62,152 nucleotides of DNA from Halobacillus sp. A1 (GTDB taxonomy: Bacteria > Bacillota > Bacilli > Bacillales > Halobacillaceae), in NCBI RefSeq assembly GCF_024189295.1, contig NZ_JAIZEN010000018.1:1-62152 (forward strand), in the 5' to 3' direction. Within the stretch, counting starts at the first letter, position 1; each line of letters begins with the position of its first letter. The notes beneath the pieces are model-generated. The model did not search any database. It was not told the DNA's origin and worked only from the letters and a program-made list of their open reading frames with translations. The translations under genes were made by a program, and so were the position numbers. Below are positions 8,387 through 16,874 of this stretch, piece by piece.

Positions 8387-8731
8387 ATGAGTGTTGGAGA
8401 TAACATTAAAAAGTATCGTCAACTGAAAGAGTTCACTATTGAGGATTTGGCTATGAAATCAAGGATTGGCGTTCAGACATTAGAGTCTTACGAATCCAAT
8501 TCTAGAGAACCTGAACTGGACACACTACTGAAAATTTCTACTGTGCTCGATATTCCGGCTTCTGAATTAGTCGAATACCAGACTGATCACACGATTGATG
8601 AAGAACTTCAAAACTTGATCGGTGAAGTAGGTGTGAAACGAGCCAAATTGCTGCTTAGAAAGTCCCTTGATTTCTCCGAAGAAGAAGTACTTAAAGCTAT
8701 GAATCTACTTTATGAATTAAAAGAAAAATAA
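8387..8731 (+). CDS. XRE-family helix-turn-helix regulator
   Basis: A 114-residue protein with an N-terminal lambda-repressor-like HTH at about residues 6-60: IKKYRQLKEFTIEDLAMKSR, then GVQTLESYESNSREPELDTL and the closing LLKISTVLDIPASEL. The remaining 50 residues are charged and helical, perhaps for dimerisation. It is divergent from yugI and has its own AAGGAGGGG site. Target genes cannot be deduced; autoregulation or control of the divergent yugI promoter is possible. Confidence 0.88.
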   Translation: MSVGDNIKKYRQLKEFTIEDLAMKSRIGVQTLESYESNSREPELDTLLKISTVLDIPASELVEYQTDHTIDEELQNLIGEVGVKRAKLLLRKSLDFSEEEVLKAMNLLYELKEK

Positions 8732-8809
8732 TAATCAAAAAAAGAGGTTTAGAGTTTACGATTTATGGCTATATTGATTAACGTAAGACTTTCTCGTATT
8801 CCCCCTGTG

Positions 8810-8848
8810 AAAGCAAAGCGGAACGTTCGCTTTGCTTCTTTTTTTTTC
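8810..8848 (+). terminator. Terminator of the XRE regulator
   Basis: AAGCAAAGCG / CGCTTTGCTT stem followed by a run of nine T residues. Confidence 0.9.
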
Positions 8849-8936
8849 ATTATATGTAGTAGAAACACTGCAGTATCATCTGTTTGAGTTTTTCGGTATC
8901 ATGTGAATGAGCGATCTTATTATTGGAGTGATACGA

Positions 8937-10121
8937 ATGAGTAGATTTTCAAAAATAACTTCCCGCAAAGGAACAAGATCCGTTAAGTGGGATTACGCTG
9001 AAGAATTGTATCAGGATAAAGAAGTTCTCCCAATGTGGGTTGCAGATATGGACTTTGAAGCCCCTGAAGCCGTAATTAAAGCATTGAAGCACAGAGTTGA
9101 ACACGGGATATTCGGATATACTATGCCGGATGATTTATTAAAAGATCAAATTAACACGTGGCTTAAAAAACGTCATGACTGGGAAATTGAAAATGAATGG
9201 ATCACATACAGCCCAGGAGTTATTCCTAGTTTGCATATGATTGTACAGGCACTTACTGAAAAAGATGATTCGATTATCATCCAAACGCCAGTATATCCTC
9301 CTTTTTACAGCGTTATAAAAGACCATGGACGGAAGCTTGTAGAAAACCCTCTGAACTATATTGATGAATATTATTCCATTGACTTTGAGGATTTTGAAGA
9401 AAAAATTAAAAAAAATAACGTAAAGCTTTTTATATTATGTAATCCCCATAACCCTGTGGGAAGGGTTTGGACTAAAGATGAACTGCAAAAAATGAGTGAC
9501 ATTTGCCTGCGTCATGGCGTAAAAATCATTTCTGACGAGATCCATGCTGATCTTATATTTGATCAACGCGCCCATATTCCAATTGCTTCCCTTAGTAAAG
9601 AAACGAATGACCAGGTGATTACATTGATGTCTCCTACAAAAACTTTTAATTTGGCTGGATTACAGGCCTCCTATCTAGTTACAGCAAACGAAGAACTGCG
9701 TCAGACAGTTAAAAAGCAGTTTGATAATCAAGGCATTTTTATGTTAAATACTTTGGGGATGACAGCCATGGAGGCTGCCTATTCTGAAGGCGAAGAATGG
9801 CTTGAAGAGTTACTACAAACGTTAGAAGCTAATCGAGATTATGTCATGGAGAAGTTTCACTCGGAAACGAGTTCTATACGCGTAGTTCCTACCGAGGGTA
9901 CCTATCTACTATGGTTGGACTGCCGTGCTTTAAATCTGACTCACACTGAATTAAAGTCCTTTATGCAAAAACAAGCCAAAGTCGGCTTAAATGACGGTGG
10001 TTCTTTTGGTGAAGAAGGCCAAGGGTTTATGCGCATTAACATTGCAGCTCCTCATGAATTAATAGAAGATGGTGTAAACAGAATTATTGAAGCGGTGCAA
10101 AAATTAAAGCTTCCCAGTTGA
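8937..10121 (+). CDS. patB: MalY/PatB family PLP-dependent cystathionine beta-lyase/aminotransferase
   Basis: A 394-residue fold-type I PLP enzyme of the MalY/PatB group, which cleaves C-S bonds of cystathionine or cysteine conjugates and may transaminate. Diagnostic segments are VLPMWVADMDFEAPEAVIKAL, CNPHNPVGRVWTKDEL, SDEIHADLIF, and SPTKTFNLAGLQAS with the Schiff-base lysine in SPTKTFN. The start is the ATG at 8937, with GGAGTG eight bases upstream; an ATG ten codons earlier lacks a ribosome site. In B. subtilis patB neighbours kinB and kapB, and here it lies 1.5 kb from kapB. Its stop codon falls within a terminator shared with the convergent sodC-like gene. Confidence 0.92.
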   Translation: MSRFSKITSRKGTRSVKWDYAEELYQDKEVLPMWVADMDFEAPEAVIKALKHRVEHGIFGYTMPDDLLKDQINTWLKKRHDWEIENEWITYSPGVIPSLHMIVQALTEKDDSIIIQTPVYPPFYSVIKDHGRKLVENPLNYIDEYYSIDFEDFEEKIKKNNVKLFILCNPHNPVGRVWTKDELQKMSDICLRHGVKIISDEIHADLIFDQRAHIPIASLSKETNDQVITLMSPTKTFNLAGLQASYLVTANEELRQTVKKQFDNQGIFMLNTLGMTAMEAAYSEGEEWLEELLQTLEANRDYVMEKFHSETSSIRVVPTEGTYLLWLDCRALNLTHTELKSFMQKQAKVGLNDGGSFGEEGQGFMRINIAAPHELIEDGVNRIIEAVQKLKLPS

Positions 10122-10137
10122 ATCTGGGAAGCTTTTT
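10104..10137. terminator. Bidirectional terminator between patB and the sodC-like gene
   Basis: AAAGCTTCCCAG / CTGGGAAGCTTTTT stem; the patB TGA is in the loop and the sodC-like stop is 2 bp beyond. Confidence 0.88.
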
Positions 10138-10138
10138 G

Positions 10139-10702
10139 TTACTCTTTGTTTTGATCCGCTTCAGCAGGATCACTGGCCTCGTCCTGGTCCGCTTCTAACG
10201 TGATCACTCCGCAAGCTACCCGTTCACCTGAGTCGCCTGCAGGCTGGCTCATTCCATCATCTGCTTGACTGCTTATCACTATAGCCGTGCCTTCATCTCG
10301 CAATAGTGATGTTTGGGCGTCTTTTAATGTAGCTTCTGGTATCATTAACTCGACATCCACATATCCGCTTCCATCCGCTTCGATATTAGGAAGATCTCCA
10401 GTGTGAGCTCCCTTCTCATTCATTAATCCGTGCTCCATGTTTTTTGGATTGAAGTGGTTTCCCGCACTCTTGAAGTCAGGTCCTTCGCATTCAGGTCTCT
10501 CATGGACGTGAATTCCATGAATACCTGGAGTAAGACCTTCTGCGGTCACATTCAGCTTTACGCCGTCCGGCTGCTCGATAAATACCGCGGTGCCGATTCG
10601 ATCATTCCCCTGGTTGTACAGAGCAGTTTCAACAGGGGACCGGGCATCGCTATTACATCCTATAAGAAATATGAGAACTGCAAACATTAATATTGATTTC
10701 AT
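10139..10702 (-). CDS. Cu/Zn superoxide dismutase-like lipoprotein lacking one copper ligand
   Basis: A 187-residue lipoprotein precursor: signal peptide with lipobox LIGC (Cys16), then a SOD_Cu domain. Aligned to Cu/Zn-SOD, the copper ligands His65 and His67 (IHVHE) and His83 (GNHFNP) are present, as are the zinc ligands His91, His100 and Asp103. The position of the fourth copper His, in the VVHxxADD motif, is Ser144 (IVISSQADD). Disulphide Cys71 and Cys164 and the Arg161 region (GERVACGVI) are kept. Bacillus is known to carry SOD-like proteins missing copper ligands (YojM), so the enzyme may have little dismutase activity. The tail after about 170 is acidic. It replaces kinB at this position relative to B. 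subtilis. Confidence 0.88.
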   Translation of the reverse strand: MKSILMFAVLIFLIGCNSDARSPVETALYNQGNDRIGTAVFIEQPDGVKLNVTAEGLTPGIHGIHVHERPECEGPDFKSAGNHFNPKNMEHGLMNEKGAHTGDLPNIEADGSGYVDVELMIPEATLKDAQTSLLRDEGTAIVISSQADDGMSQPAGDSGERVACGVITLEADQDEASDPAEADQNKE

Positions 10703-10974
10703 CCCTTAACTTCCCTTCAATTACATCAATGGTAATCATAGTTTCCCCTTATTGATGAACTTTATAAGTTAAAGCTCTGCTAAACGAAATTGATGTACAT
10801 AACGATTTTTACAATATTGCAGTTATCAGGAATTCTCTATTTTGAGTTTTTGAGCGGTGAAAGATATGGAAGCGGAAGAGAAAATATTTTGATTAAGCAG
10901 CTGTAGAAAAGGATGGATACAGTAGGATAGCAGAGCAATTAATTATAATGTTTGTTAAACGTTCTTGCTGACTT

Positions 10975-11201
10975 TTCATAAAAAGTTATTCGACAAAATC
11001 GCAGGATCTTGGAAGACTTGATTTCGAGACATTGGGTAATGGGTCAGGGCTGCGGGGATTGACCCGCTTTCCGTGGCAGCGCTTTTAGCCTCCTCGAACT
11101 TCCATGGAAAGCGAGTGATTTTCCCGGACCTGCAAGCAACATTACGGAAACAGCCCGGACACCTCGAAACGGAGGCTTAAAGAATATGTAGCTTATATGA
11201 A
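10975..11201 (-). repeat. Composite palindromic repeat, internally deleted (solo) copy
   Basis: Read on the reverse strand it starts with the family left end (TTCATATAAGCT at 11201), runs through GGTCCGGGAAAATCACTCGC and TTTCCATGG, then jumps to CCACGGAAAGCG, CCCCGCAGCCCTGA and the family right end ATGTCTCGAAATCAAGTCTT. The interior segment of about 180 bp present in the copies at 22304-22877 and 37495-38246 is missing. It occupies most of the 550-bp gap between the sodC-like gene and the small membrane gene; I see no gene in 10703-10974. Confidence 0.85.
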
Positions 11202-11230
11202 TATCAAGATTATAATTTCACAGAGCAAAT

Positions 11231-11262
11231 AAAAAAAGACGAGAGGGTAACCTCATCGTCTT
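11231..11262 (-). terminator. Terminator of the small membrane protein gene
   Basis: AAGACGAG / CTCATCGTCTT hairpin overlapping the stop codon at 11253-11255, followed by a seven-T run on the reverse strand. Confidence 0.75.
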
Positions 11263-11459
11263 GTACTGTCTTCATTTGGCTGCTGCTTGTAAGCTGACGT
11301 TTTGTTCTTCGAACTTTGCTCCATCTTTTTTTCTTCTTTACGCGAAGACTTAATGATGAAATACATGGTGATCACAGCAAGAATCGTAAAAACGAGCAAA
11401 GTGAGAACTGCCGGTATATATTCGGATTTATCCTGTGGGAAATAAAGAAATTCCATCAT
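11253..11459 (-). CDS. Small single-pass membrane protein of unknown function
   Basis: A 68-residue protein (MMEFLYFPQDKSEYIPAVLT...) with one membrane helix (about residues 16-38) followed by a strongly charged Lys/Glu-rich cytoplasmic tail. No family was recognised. The ATG at 11459 (a second ATG follows directly) is preferred, with GGAAAGGTG about 12 bases upstream; an in-frame GTG at 11489 sits on top of a TATAAT box and so is unlikely to be the start. It lies between a repeat and the divergent kapB. Confidence 0.6.
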   Translation of the reverse strand: MMEFLYFPQDKSEYIPAVLTLLVFTILAVITMYFIIKSSRKEEKKMEQSSKNKTSAYKQQPNEDSTRR

Positions 11460-11581
11460 AGGACGACCACACACCTTTCCAATCTCCACATATTATAACA
11501 AATTTATACTTAAGAAGAGAGGTGTTCACGATTTTTTCACAGTATTAGTTTTGTTACAATACTCTTAAGGAGGCGGTAGCC

Positions 11582-11986
11582 ATGGCACAATTCACCTCAG
11601 GTGATCTAGTTAAAGCGCATTATAAAACCGGTATTTATATAGGTGAATTTTTGGAAGAACGGAACAACGCTCACTTAATCAAGGTTTTGGCAGTAGATAA
11701 ACACCCGATGCAAGGGGATCTGCACAATCCTGGTCAAACGAGCGAGGTATTTTTTCATCAGCGAAAAGCGTTAAGTTTTCAGGAAAAGGCGAATATTAAT
11801 AAGCAAGCCGTTGAATCTTATGATTCGAGGGAGCCACCTGATTATTACACCTCCCTTTTGGACTCTGTCGAAAAGCTGAAGAATAAATTGACTCGAAGAG
11901 AAACAGAATTCAACCAACAGGCACTGCATCAGCTCGAAGATTTAGAAAACCAGTATAAAAGACAGAACCGACCACGCTCATCTTAG
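11582..11986 (+). CDS. kapB: KapB, kinase-associated sporulation protein
   Basis: A 134-residue protein matching KapB: the N-terminal domain FTSGDLVKAHYKTGIYIGEF, then HLIKVLAVDKHPMQGDLHNP and a charged helical C-terminus. In B. subtilis KapB is needed for KinB to feed phosphate into the sporulation phosphorelay and is encoded next to kinB. No kinB is present here, so KapB either works with a kinase elsewhere or has another role. There is no obvious lipobox in this copy. AAGGAGGCGG precedes the ATG; the stop falls inside a weak hairpin at 11970-12003. Confidence 0.85.
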   Translation: MAQFTSGDLVKAHYKTGIYIGEFLEERNNAHLIKVLAVDKHPMQGDLHNPGQTSEVFFHQRKALSFQEKANINKQAVESYDSREPPDYYTSLLDSVEKLKNKLTRRETEFNQQALHQLEDLENQYKRQNRPRSS

Positions 11987-12003
11987 GAGAAGCGTGGTTG
12001 ATT
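11970..12003. terminator. Hairpin between kapB and khtU (possible bidirectional terminator)
   Basis: ACCACGCT / AGCGTGGT stem containing the kapB stop in its loop. T runs on both strands are poor, so termination strength is doubtful. Confidence 0.45.
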
Positions 12004-12006
12004 ACG

Positions 12007-13185
12007 TTAATCCCCAGGTACACGTAAGCTTTTTTTCTTTTTTACTGGCTTTCCATAAATTCGAGTAGTAAGTTTAGGAGCCTTTTCAAACAAAATCATG
12101 CCGATGAAGGCGGCGATTAAAATGTACAGACCACTGAAAGCTTTTAACGTTCCTGACGCGACACTTGCGATGACTACTGAGAATTCTCCTCTGGCACATA
12201 AAGATAAACCAGCTCGTAATGAAGCTCTCTTAGACAGACCATAAATCGGCCCCCCAACTAACCCCACTAAAAGTTTAGCGATAACCGACCAGGCTATAAC
12301 AGAAACTAGAAGACCGGCCATCGGGATGCCGTCCCCAAGCTCTATGGTTGTACCGAAGTAGATAAAAAAGGTAGGAAGCATAAGGTCACGTACAGGGAGA
12401 ACTGTCTGTTCGATTTTATCAATTTTACCGATTTCAGCCAGCATCATTCCGGCTAAAAAGGCTCCAAGCACCTCTGATAAACCTAGATAAAGGGCCAGAC
12501 CACCATATGAAATAGCGATACCAATCAACAGCGCTGTTTTAAAGTCTTCATCTGTAATTTTATCGAGGAACGCTTCGAAATTTTTAAAAAGAGTTTTACC
12601 AAGAATAATCGCAAACAGCGTCATCCCAATAATTTTACCAATCAATATGAAAAAAGAGAGGGAGGTAAAACTTTCACCTGAGCTCACCCCAAACAAAATC
12701 GCTACAACGATAGGCGCAACTAAATCTTCAAATATCAAGATCCCTAATATGAATTCAGTCTCACTATTCGCCATTCTACCCCGGTCGTCCAATAGTTTAG
12801 CCGTAATTGAGGAACTGGTGGCATACGCAATTCCTCCTACGAGGAAACTGGAAAAGAGATCTAAGTTGAATAACAGGGCAATGACCGTAGTTACACCTAG
12901 ACTTAAAGCTACATCCAGCAAGCCTGATGGCCATATTTTCTTCGCGATTCCCCCTAAACGTTTTACATTGAATTCCAAGCCTAATAAGAAGAACAAAAGA
13001 ACAATGCCGATCTCACTTGCGAAATGAAGCAGTTCATTATCTGTTAAGGCATCAGCTAAAATGATGCCTAACAATATATATAAGATCACGTTCGGTATCT
13101 TTATTTTTATACTTAAATACCCTAAGTAAAAAATAAACAGCAGGATTAACCCTGCACCTAACAACTCGGGAAAATCTGTATGCAA
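12007..13185 (-). CDS. khtU: CPA2 family K+(Na+)/H+ antiporter, KhtU-like
   Basis: A 392-residue membrane protein with about 12 helices of the CPA2/KefB type (Na_H_Exchanger domain), with typical segments LLGIILADALTD, LLFFLLGLEFNVKRL, ATSSSITAKLLDDRGRM and GAFLAGMMLAEI. It lacks the C-terminal TrkA-N domain of KefB, as KhtU does. With the soluble partner encoded just upstream it should expel K+ in exchange for H+. The start is a TTG at 13183-13185, with GGAGGGG six bases upstream inside the end of khtT; the 5-bp gap implies translational coupling. Confidence 0.88.
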   Translation of the reverse strand: MHTDFPELLGAGLILLFIFYLGYLSIKIKIPNVILYILLGIILADALTDNELLHFASEIGIVLLFFLLGLEFNVKRLGGIAKKIWPSGLLDVALSLGVTTVIALLFNLDLFSSFLVGGIAYATSSSITAKLLDDRGRMANSETEFILGILIFEDLVAPIVVAILFGVSSGESFTSLSFFILIGKIIGMTLFAIILGKTLFKNFEAFLDKITDEDFKTALLIGIAISYGGLALYLGLSEVLGAFLAGMMLAEIGKIDKIEQTVLPVRDLMLPTFFIYFGTTIELGDGIPMAGLLVSVIAWSVIAKLLVGLVGGPIYGLSKRASLRAGLSLCARGEFSVVIASVASGTLKAFSGLYILIAAFIGMILFEKAPKLTTRIYGKPVKKKKSLRVPGD

Positions 13186-13190
13186 TTCAA

Positions 13191-13679
13191 TCAGTCCCCT
13201 CCGTTACACAAGGCGATCATACTATCGATTTGATCCTGCTTTCCTATAGACATGATTACATCACCAGGCTGTAATTTCGTATCGGCATCTGGGATGGCTA
13301 TCGTTTCATCTCCTTTTACAATCCCGATAATCGTAACACCTGTTTTGTTACGGACTTCTGATTCTTCAATCGTCTTAAATACGATTGGAGAGTTATTTTT
13401 AAGTTCAATCCAATCAATGACAATCTGATTTTTAAACATTTTCAATTGATCTGCATTTACTGGCTGATAGGTAGCCCCCAGCAGCTGCGCCCCCAGTTCC
13501 CTCGTCTCATCGGACGTAAGATCCATAGCAAAATCAGCTTCTTCACTGTCTGCTTCATCAAAAAAATACAGTTCTCTTTTTCCTGTATGGTGAACAATTA
13601 AAACAAGCATGCTGTCTTCGGCCGTTTTTAATGAAATTTTTTGACCGATGCCTGGCAGCTGAGATATCGAGATGTTCAT
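13191..13679 (-). CDS. khtT: Regulatory subunit of the KhtU antiporter (TrkA-C domain), KhtT-like
   Basis: A 162-residue soluble protein whose C-terminal half is an RCK_C/TrkA-C domain (TGVTIIGIVKGDETIAIPDADT, then LQPGDVIMSIGKQDQI). In B. subtilis KhtT binds c-di-AMP and gates KhtU. The ATG at 13679 has AAAGGG nine bases upstream; a 22-residue extension lacks a site. It is the first gene of the khtTU operon; khtS is not seen. The leader of about 150 nt carries a hairpin and a very short coding stretch (13796-13826). Confidence 0.87.
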   Translation of the reverse strand: MNISISQLPGIGQKISLKTAEDSMLVLIVHHTGKRELYFFDEADSEEADFAMDLTSDETRELGAQLLGATYQPVNADQLKMFKNQIVIDWIELKNNSPIVFKTIEESEVRNKTGVTIIGIVKGDETIAIPDADTKLQPGDVIMSIGKQDQIDSMIALCNGGD

Positions 13680-13795
13680 CCTTACCATCCCTTTCATTAA
13701 ACTGTTAGACAGTTTCATCAAGTAATTTAAACGAAGTAAAATCATGTGGTTAAAATGCAGATGAGGAGTAAATCGTTTCTGTCCGTTACCCCTCG

Positions 13796-13826
13796 TTAAG
13801 GAGAGTCGGCCATGCCGCCTCCTTAA
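13796..13826 (-). promoter_or_regulatory. Leader hairpin of khtTU with an embedded five-codon reading frame
   Basis: TTAAGGAG / CTCCTTAA outer stem and GGC/GCC inner stem. On the reverse strand the 5' arm supplies AAGGAGG, four bases later ATG, and the frame Met-Ala-Asp-Ser-Pro-stop ends within the 3' arm. It lies about 120 nt upstream of the khtT start. It does not look like a c-di-AMP (ydaO) riboswitch to me. Confidence 0.4.
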
Positions 13827-13951
13827 TTTCTCTTCGTACTATTAAGTTTATTCTACCAGTACTCAATTGGTCATTCCACTTGTTTATTTGTTTTCCTAAG
13901 CAGGTTGTGGTAATTTTAGAACGAAAGAAAAGTTAAGAGGAGGTCCGGCCG

Positions 13952-14662
13952 ATGAGTGTACATATTGGTGCAAACCCCGGAGACATTGCTGACAAAATAT
14001 TATTACCTGGAGATCCTTTGCGTGCAAAATATATTGCAGAGAATTTTCTTGAGGATGTAACTTGCTATAATGAAGTTCGTGGAATGTACGGATATACAGG
14101 AACTTATAAAGGAGAACGAATTTCTGTTCAAGGAACTGGAATGGGAGTCCCTTCTATTTCTATTTATATCAATGAACTCATGGAAAGCTATGATGTGCAG
14201 AAGCTGATCCGTGTAGGAACGTGCGGAGCATTGCAGAAAGACGTAAAAGTTCGGGATGTTATCCTTGCTTCAACGGCAACTACAGATTCCCAAATGAACC
14301 GTATGGTATTCGGAGGAATCGATTATGCGCCTACAGCTGATTTCGATTTATTGAAAAAGGCTTATGATGCTGGAATTGAAAAAGGATTAAAGCTTCGTGT
14401 AGGTAATGTCTTCACAAGTGATAGTTTTTATCGTGACAATGCGATGGACGTTTTCAACTTACTGGCCAAATACAACGTTTTAGCTGTAGAAATGGAAACG
14501 ACCGCACTTTATACACTGGCTGCCAAATATGATAGAGAAGCATTATCTGTCCTAACAGTAAGCGACCATATCCTTACAGGAGAAGAAACTTCATCTGAAG
14601 AACGCCAATCCACATTTAACGAAATGATTGAAGTCGCTCTCGAAGCAGCAATACAAGATTAA
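13952..14662 (+). CDS. deoD: Purine nucleoside phosphorylase (DeoD type)
   Basis: A 236-residue hexameric enzyme that phosphorolyses purine (deoxy)nucleosides to free base and (deoxy)ribose-1-phosphate in the salvage pathway. The family signature runs from [20 protein letters not shown] through [16 protein letters not shown] to the active-site segments [12 protein letters not shown] and SDHILTG, in which Asp is the catalytic acid. GAGGAGG precedes the ATG. It is monocistronic, with a terminator shared with the convergent pepA. Confidence 0.97.
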   Translation: MSVHIGANPGDIADKILLPGDPLRAKYIAENFLEDVTCYNEVRGMYGYTGTYKGERISVQGTGMGVPSISIYINELMESYDVQKLIRVGTCGALQKDVKVRDVILASTATTDSQMNRMVFGGIDYAPTADFDLLKKAYDAGIEKGLKLRVGNVFTSDSFYRDNAMDVFNLLAKYNVLAVEMETTALYTLAAKYDREALSVLTVSDHILTGEETSSEERQSTFNEMIEVALEAAIQD

Positions 14663-14690
14663 AAAAAAGGCCGTAAAGGCCTTTTTTTTA
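14661..14690. terminator. Bidirectional terminator between deoD and pepA
   Basis: AAAAAAAAGGCC / GGCCTTTTTTTT stem around a GTAAA loop; it ends within the pepA stop codon. Confidence 0.93.
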
Positions 14691-16166
14691 TGAATGAATA
14701 GCAAATGAAGCTAATGTACGTGCCATCACTCCAGAGGGTCCTTTTGGCCCTAATTCATGACTTTGTTCATTTATAGAGGTTCCTGCTATATCCAAATGAA
14801 CCCACGGTGTATCTTCAGCAAATTCCCCTACAAAAGCGCCCCCCATAATCGCATGAGCTTTTCTTGTGGGAGAGTTATTTAAATCGGCGATGTTACTTTT
14901 TTTAATCTGGGCGCGATAATCCTCATTGTATGGCAGCTGCCATACCGGCTCTCCCATTTGACCGGCAATAGCACTGACCTTAGTAAATAGAGAAGTATTA
15001 TTCGTCATGGCTCCTGTCATCCATGAACCTAAAGCCGTTACGACACCTCCTGTCAGAGTAGCCACATCGATGATCCTATCAGCTTTTAAATGTTTGGCAT
15101 ACGTGATGGCATCCGCTAGAGCAAGACGACCTTCCGCATCAGTATTCAACACTTCGATCGTGCGTCCGCTCATAGAAGTGATGACATCATCGGGTTTAAA
15201 TGCGGACCCTGAGATCATATTGTCCGTAGAAGGAATAACCGCCAGGACATTGCACTTCGGCTGAACGCGACCGATGGTTTCCATCGCTCCAAGAACAGCC
15301 GCTGCCCCTCCCATATCCCCTTTCATACCAGGCATACCAGTCTTAGGTTTGATGGAATAACCACCCGTATCATAAGTAATTCCTTTGCCTACGAATGCCG
15401 TGACATCCTTCCATTCAGGCAACCCTTGATATTTTAGGACAATCATCGCCGGAGGCTCCTCAGAACCCTGATTGACCGCTAAAAGTGCACCCATCCCCAT
15501 TTGTTCCATATCATCCTTTTCTAATATTTCTACAGAGAAATCGTGCATCAATGCTAATTCCCTTGCAAACTCTGCCATTTCAGCAGCTGTAAGCAGGTTG
15601 GCCGGTGAATGAACAAGGTGCCTGGCAGTATTTACTCCTTTACTTAATGCGTAACCTAAAGCTGATGAATAATAAAGGTCTTCTTCTGTCTCTTTTGTAA
15701 CGAAGGTCAAATACTTTACATAAGGGAGTTCTTCTTTAGTTTTCGTTTTGAAATGGGCCAGCTGATAGGTCGCCATCCCCATACTCTCTGTGATTAATGA
15801 TGCACACTCCTTAGGAGATAATTCAGATGGTACAAGTCCATCCAATTCGATAGAAACTTTTGTTATTCCTTCTCCCTGAAGTTTTTTGAACAAGGCTCCA
15901 AAAGCTTTTCGAAATCGATCGCGGGTCAGATTGTTTTCATCTCCTAAACCTACAAAGTAAACCCTTTTCGGCTGTGCTTGCTTGTGGGTCAAAAGCTTTG
16001 AGATTACCTGATAGTCACTTGATATATCTCCTGCGTTGGCATATTCCGATACCGATCCGTTCATAACATCATTTAAACTTTCGAAAGACTTGCATACTTT
16101 TCCGGAAAATAAACCAATCACTAACGCTTCTTCTTCGCAAAACAGTTCTTTCCTAAATTGAAACAT
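14688..16166 (-). CDS. pepA: Leucyl aminopeptidase (M17 family)
   Basis: A 492-residue cytosolic M17 aminopeptidase (YuiE in B. subtilis). The catalytic C-terminal domain shows GKGITYDTGGYSIKPKTGMP with the metal-binding Lys and Asp, KGDMGGAAAVLGA, and the signature NTDAEGRLALADA. The N-terminal 160 residues form the less conserved regulatory domain. The ATG at 16166 is chosen because GGAGGTGGAG lies directly upstream; a 42-residue upstream extension has no ribosome site. It is convergent with deoD and adjacent to yuiD, as in B. subtilis. Confidence 0.95.
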   Translation of the reverse strand: MFQFRKELFCEEEALVIGLFSGKVCKSFESLNDVMNGSVSEYANAGDISSDYQVISKLLTHKQAQPKRVYFVGLGDENNLTRDRFRKAFGALFKKLQGEGITKVSIELDGLVPSELSPKECASLITESMGMATYQLAHFKTKTKEELPYVKYLTFVTKETEEDLYYSSALGYALSKGVNTARHLVHSPANLLTAAEMAEFARELALMHDFSVEILEKDDMEQMGMGALLAVNQGSEEPPAMIVLKYQGLPEWKDVTAFVGKGITYDTGGYSIKPKTGMPGMKGDMGGAAAVLGAMETIGRVQPKCNVLAVIPSTDNMISGSAFKPDDVITSMSGRTIEVLNTDAEGRLALADAITYAKHLKADRIIDVATLTGGVVTALGSWMTGAMTNNTSLFTKVSAIAGQMGEPVWQLPYNEDYRAQIKKSNIADLNNSPTRKAHAIMGGAFVGEFAEDTPWVHLDIAGTSINEQSHELGPKGPSGVMARTLASFAIHS

Positions 16167-16322
16167 CGAAACTCCACCTCCAATTGTCAGTATACTAGAC
16201 TTTGCACATGATTTCGCAGCTAAGTTCTTAAACGACAATTTGATCTCAAATATGATATGATACTTAAGAAACACTTTTAAAAAGACACTCACTTTAGGGT
16301 CAGAAAGGATGTCAAACGAGAC

Positions 16323-16796
16323 ATGGAGTTACTACAAAACTTTCCTTTGTGGGCAGCCATTGCAGCGATTTTTTTTGCACAAGTGGTCAAAATCCCCATT
16401 CAATTCATCGCTTCAAGGAATCTGGATCCCGGACTAGCGTTCAGTACAGGGGGAATGCCTAGTAGTCACTCCGCCGCAGTCACCGCCTTGTCCACAGCTG
16501 TAGGGATAGAGCATGGCTTCAACTCATCCATATTCGCTATCGCTGCTGTTTTCACAATCATAGTGATGTTCGACTCAACTGGAGTCAGACGGCAAACTGG
16601 TGAACAGGCCATCATGCTGAATATCCTGCTTAACGACTTTCAACGTTTCGTTGGAGAAGCAAGAGAATGGGCAAACAAAGAAGATTTCCAAAAACGAGAA
16701 GAATTAAAAGAATTATTAGGTCATAAACCTATTGAAGTTTTCTTTGGTGGCCTTACGGGAATTTTACTGACTGCATTTTTACATTCGCTTTTATAA
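16323..16796 (+). CDS. yuiD: Divergent PAP2 family membrane protein YuiD
   Basis: A 157-residue membrane protein of the DUF212/divergent PAP2 family. It has an N-terminal helix (about 9-28), the motif GGMPSSHSAAVTALSTAVG (residues 43-61) containing the SSH catalytic segment, and FDSTGVRRQTGEQA (about 84-97). The C-terminus has a last helix. It is likely a phosphatase of a lipid or isoprenoid phosphate, substrate unknown. The ATG at 16323 is 13 bases from AAAGGATG, longer than usual. The gene is divergent from pepA. Confidence 0.9.
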   Translation: MELLQNFPLWAAIAAIFFAQVVKIPIQFIASRNLDPGLAFSTGGMPSSHSAAVTALSTAVGIEHGFNSSIFAIAAVFTIIVMFDSTGVRRQTGEQAIMLNILLNDFQRFVGEAREWANKEDFQKREELKELLGHKPIEVFFGGLTGILLTAFLHSLL

Positions 16797-16831
16797 ATAT
16801 CCTTCAAAAATATCATGTAACAGAGACTTAT

Positions 16832-16874
16832 AGCATAAACAAGCCGGTATCGAGGATACCGGCTTGTTTATGCT
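16832..16874. terminator. Long perfect hairpin between yuiD and yuiC
   Basis: A 20-bp perfect stem (16832-16851 against 16855-16874) with a three-base loop, centred on AAGCCGGTATC. It overlaps the yuiC stop. It probably ends transcription from both sides, although the T tracts are short. Confidence 0.75.

Noticed and set aside
13746-13951. Possible c-di-AMP (ydaO) riboswitch for khtTU
   Set aside because: A hairpin is present but the ydaO conserved blocks are not visible.
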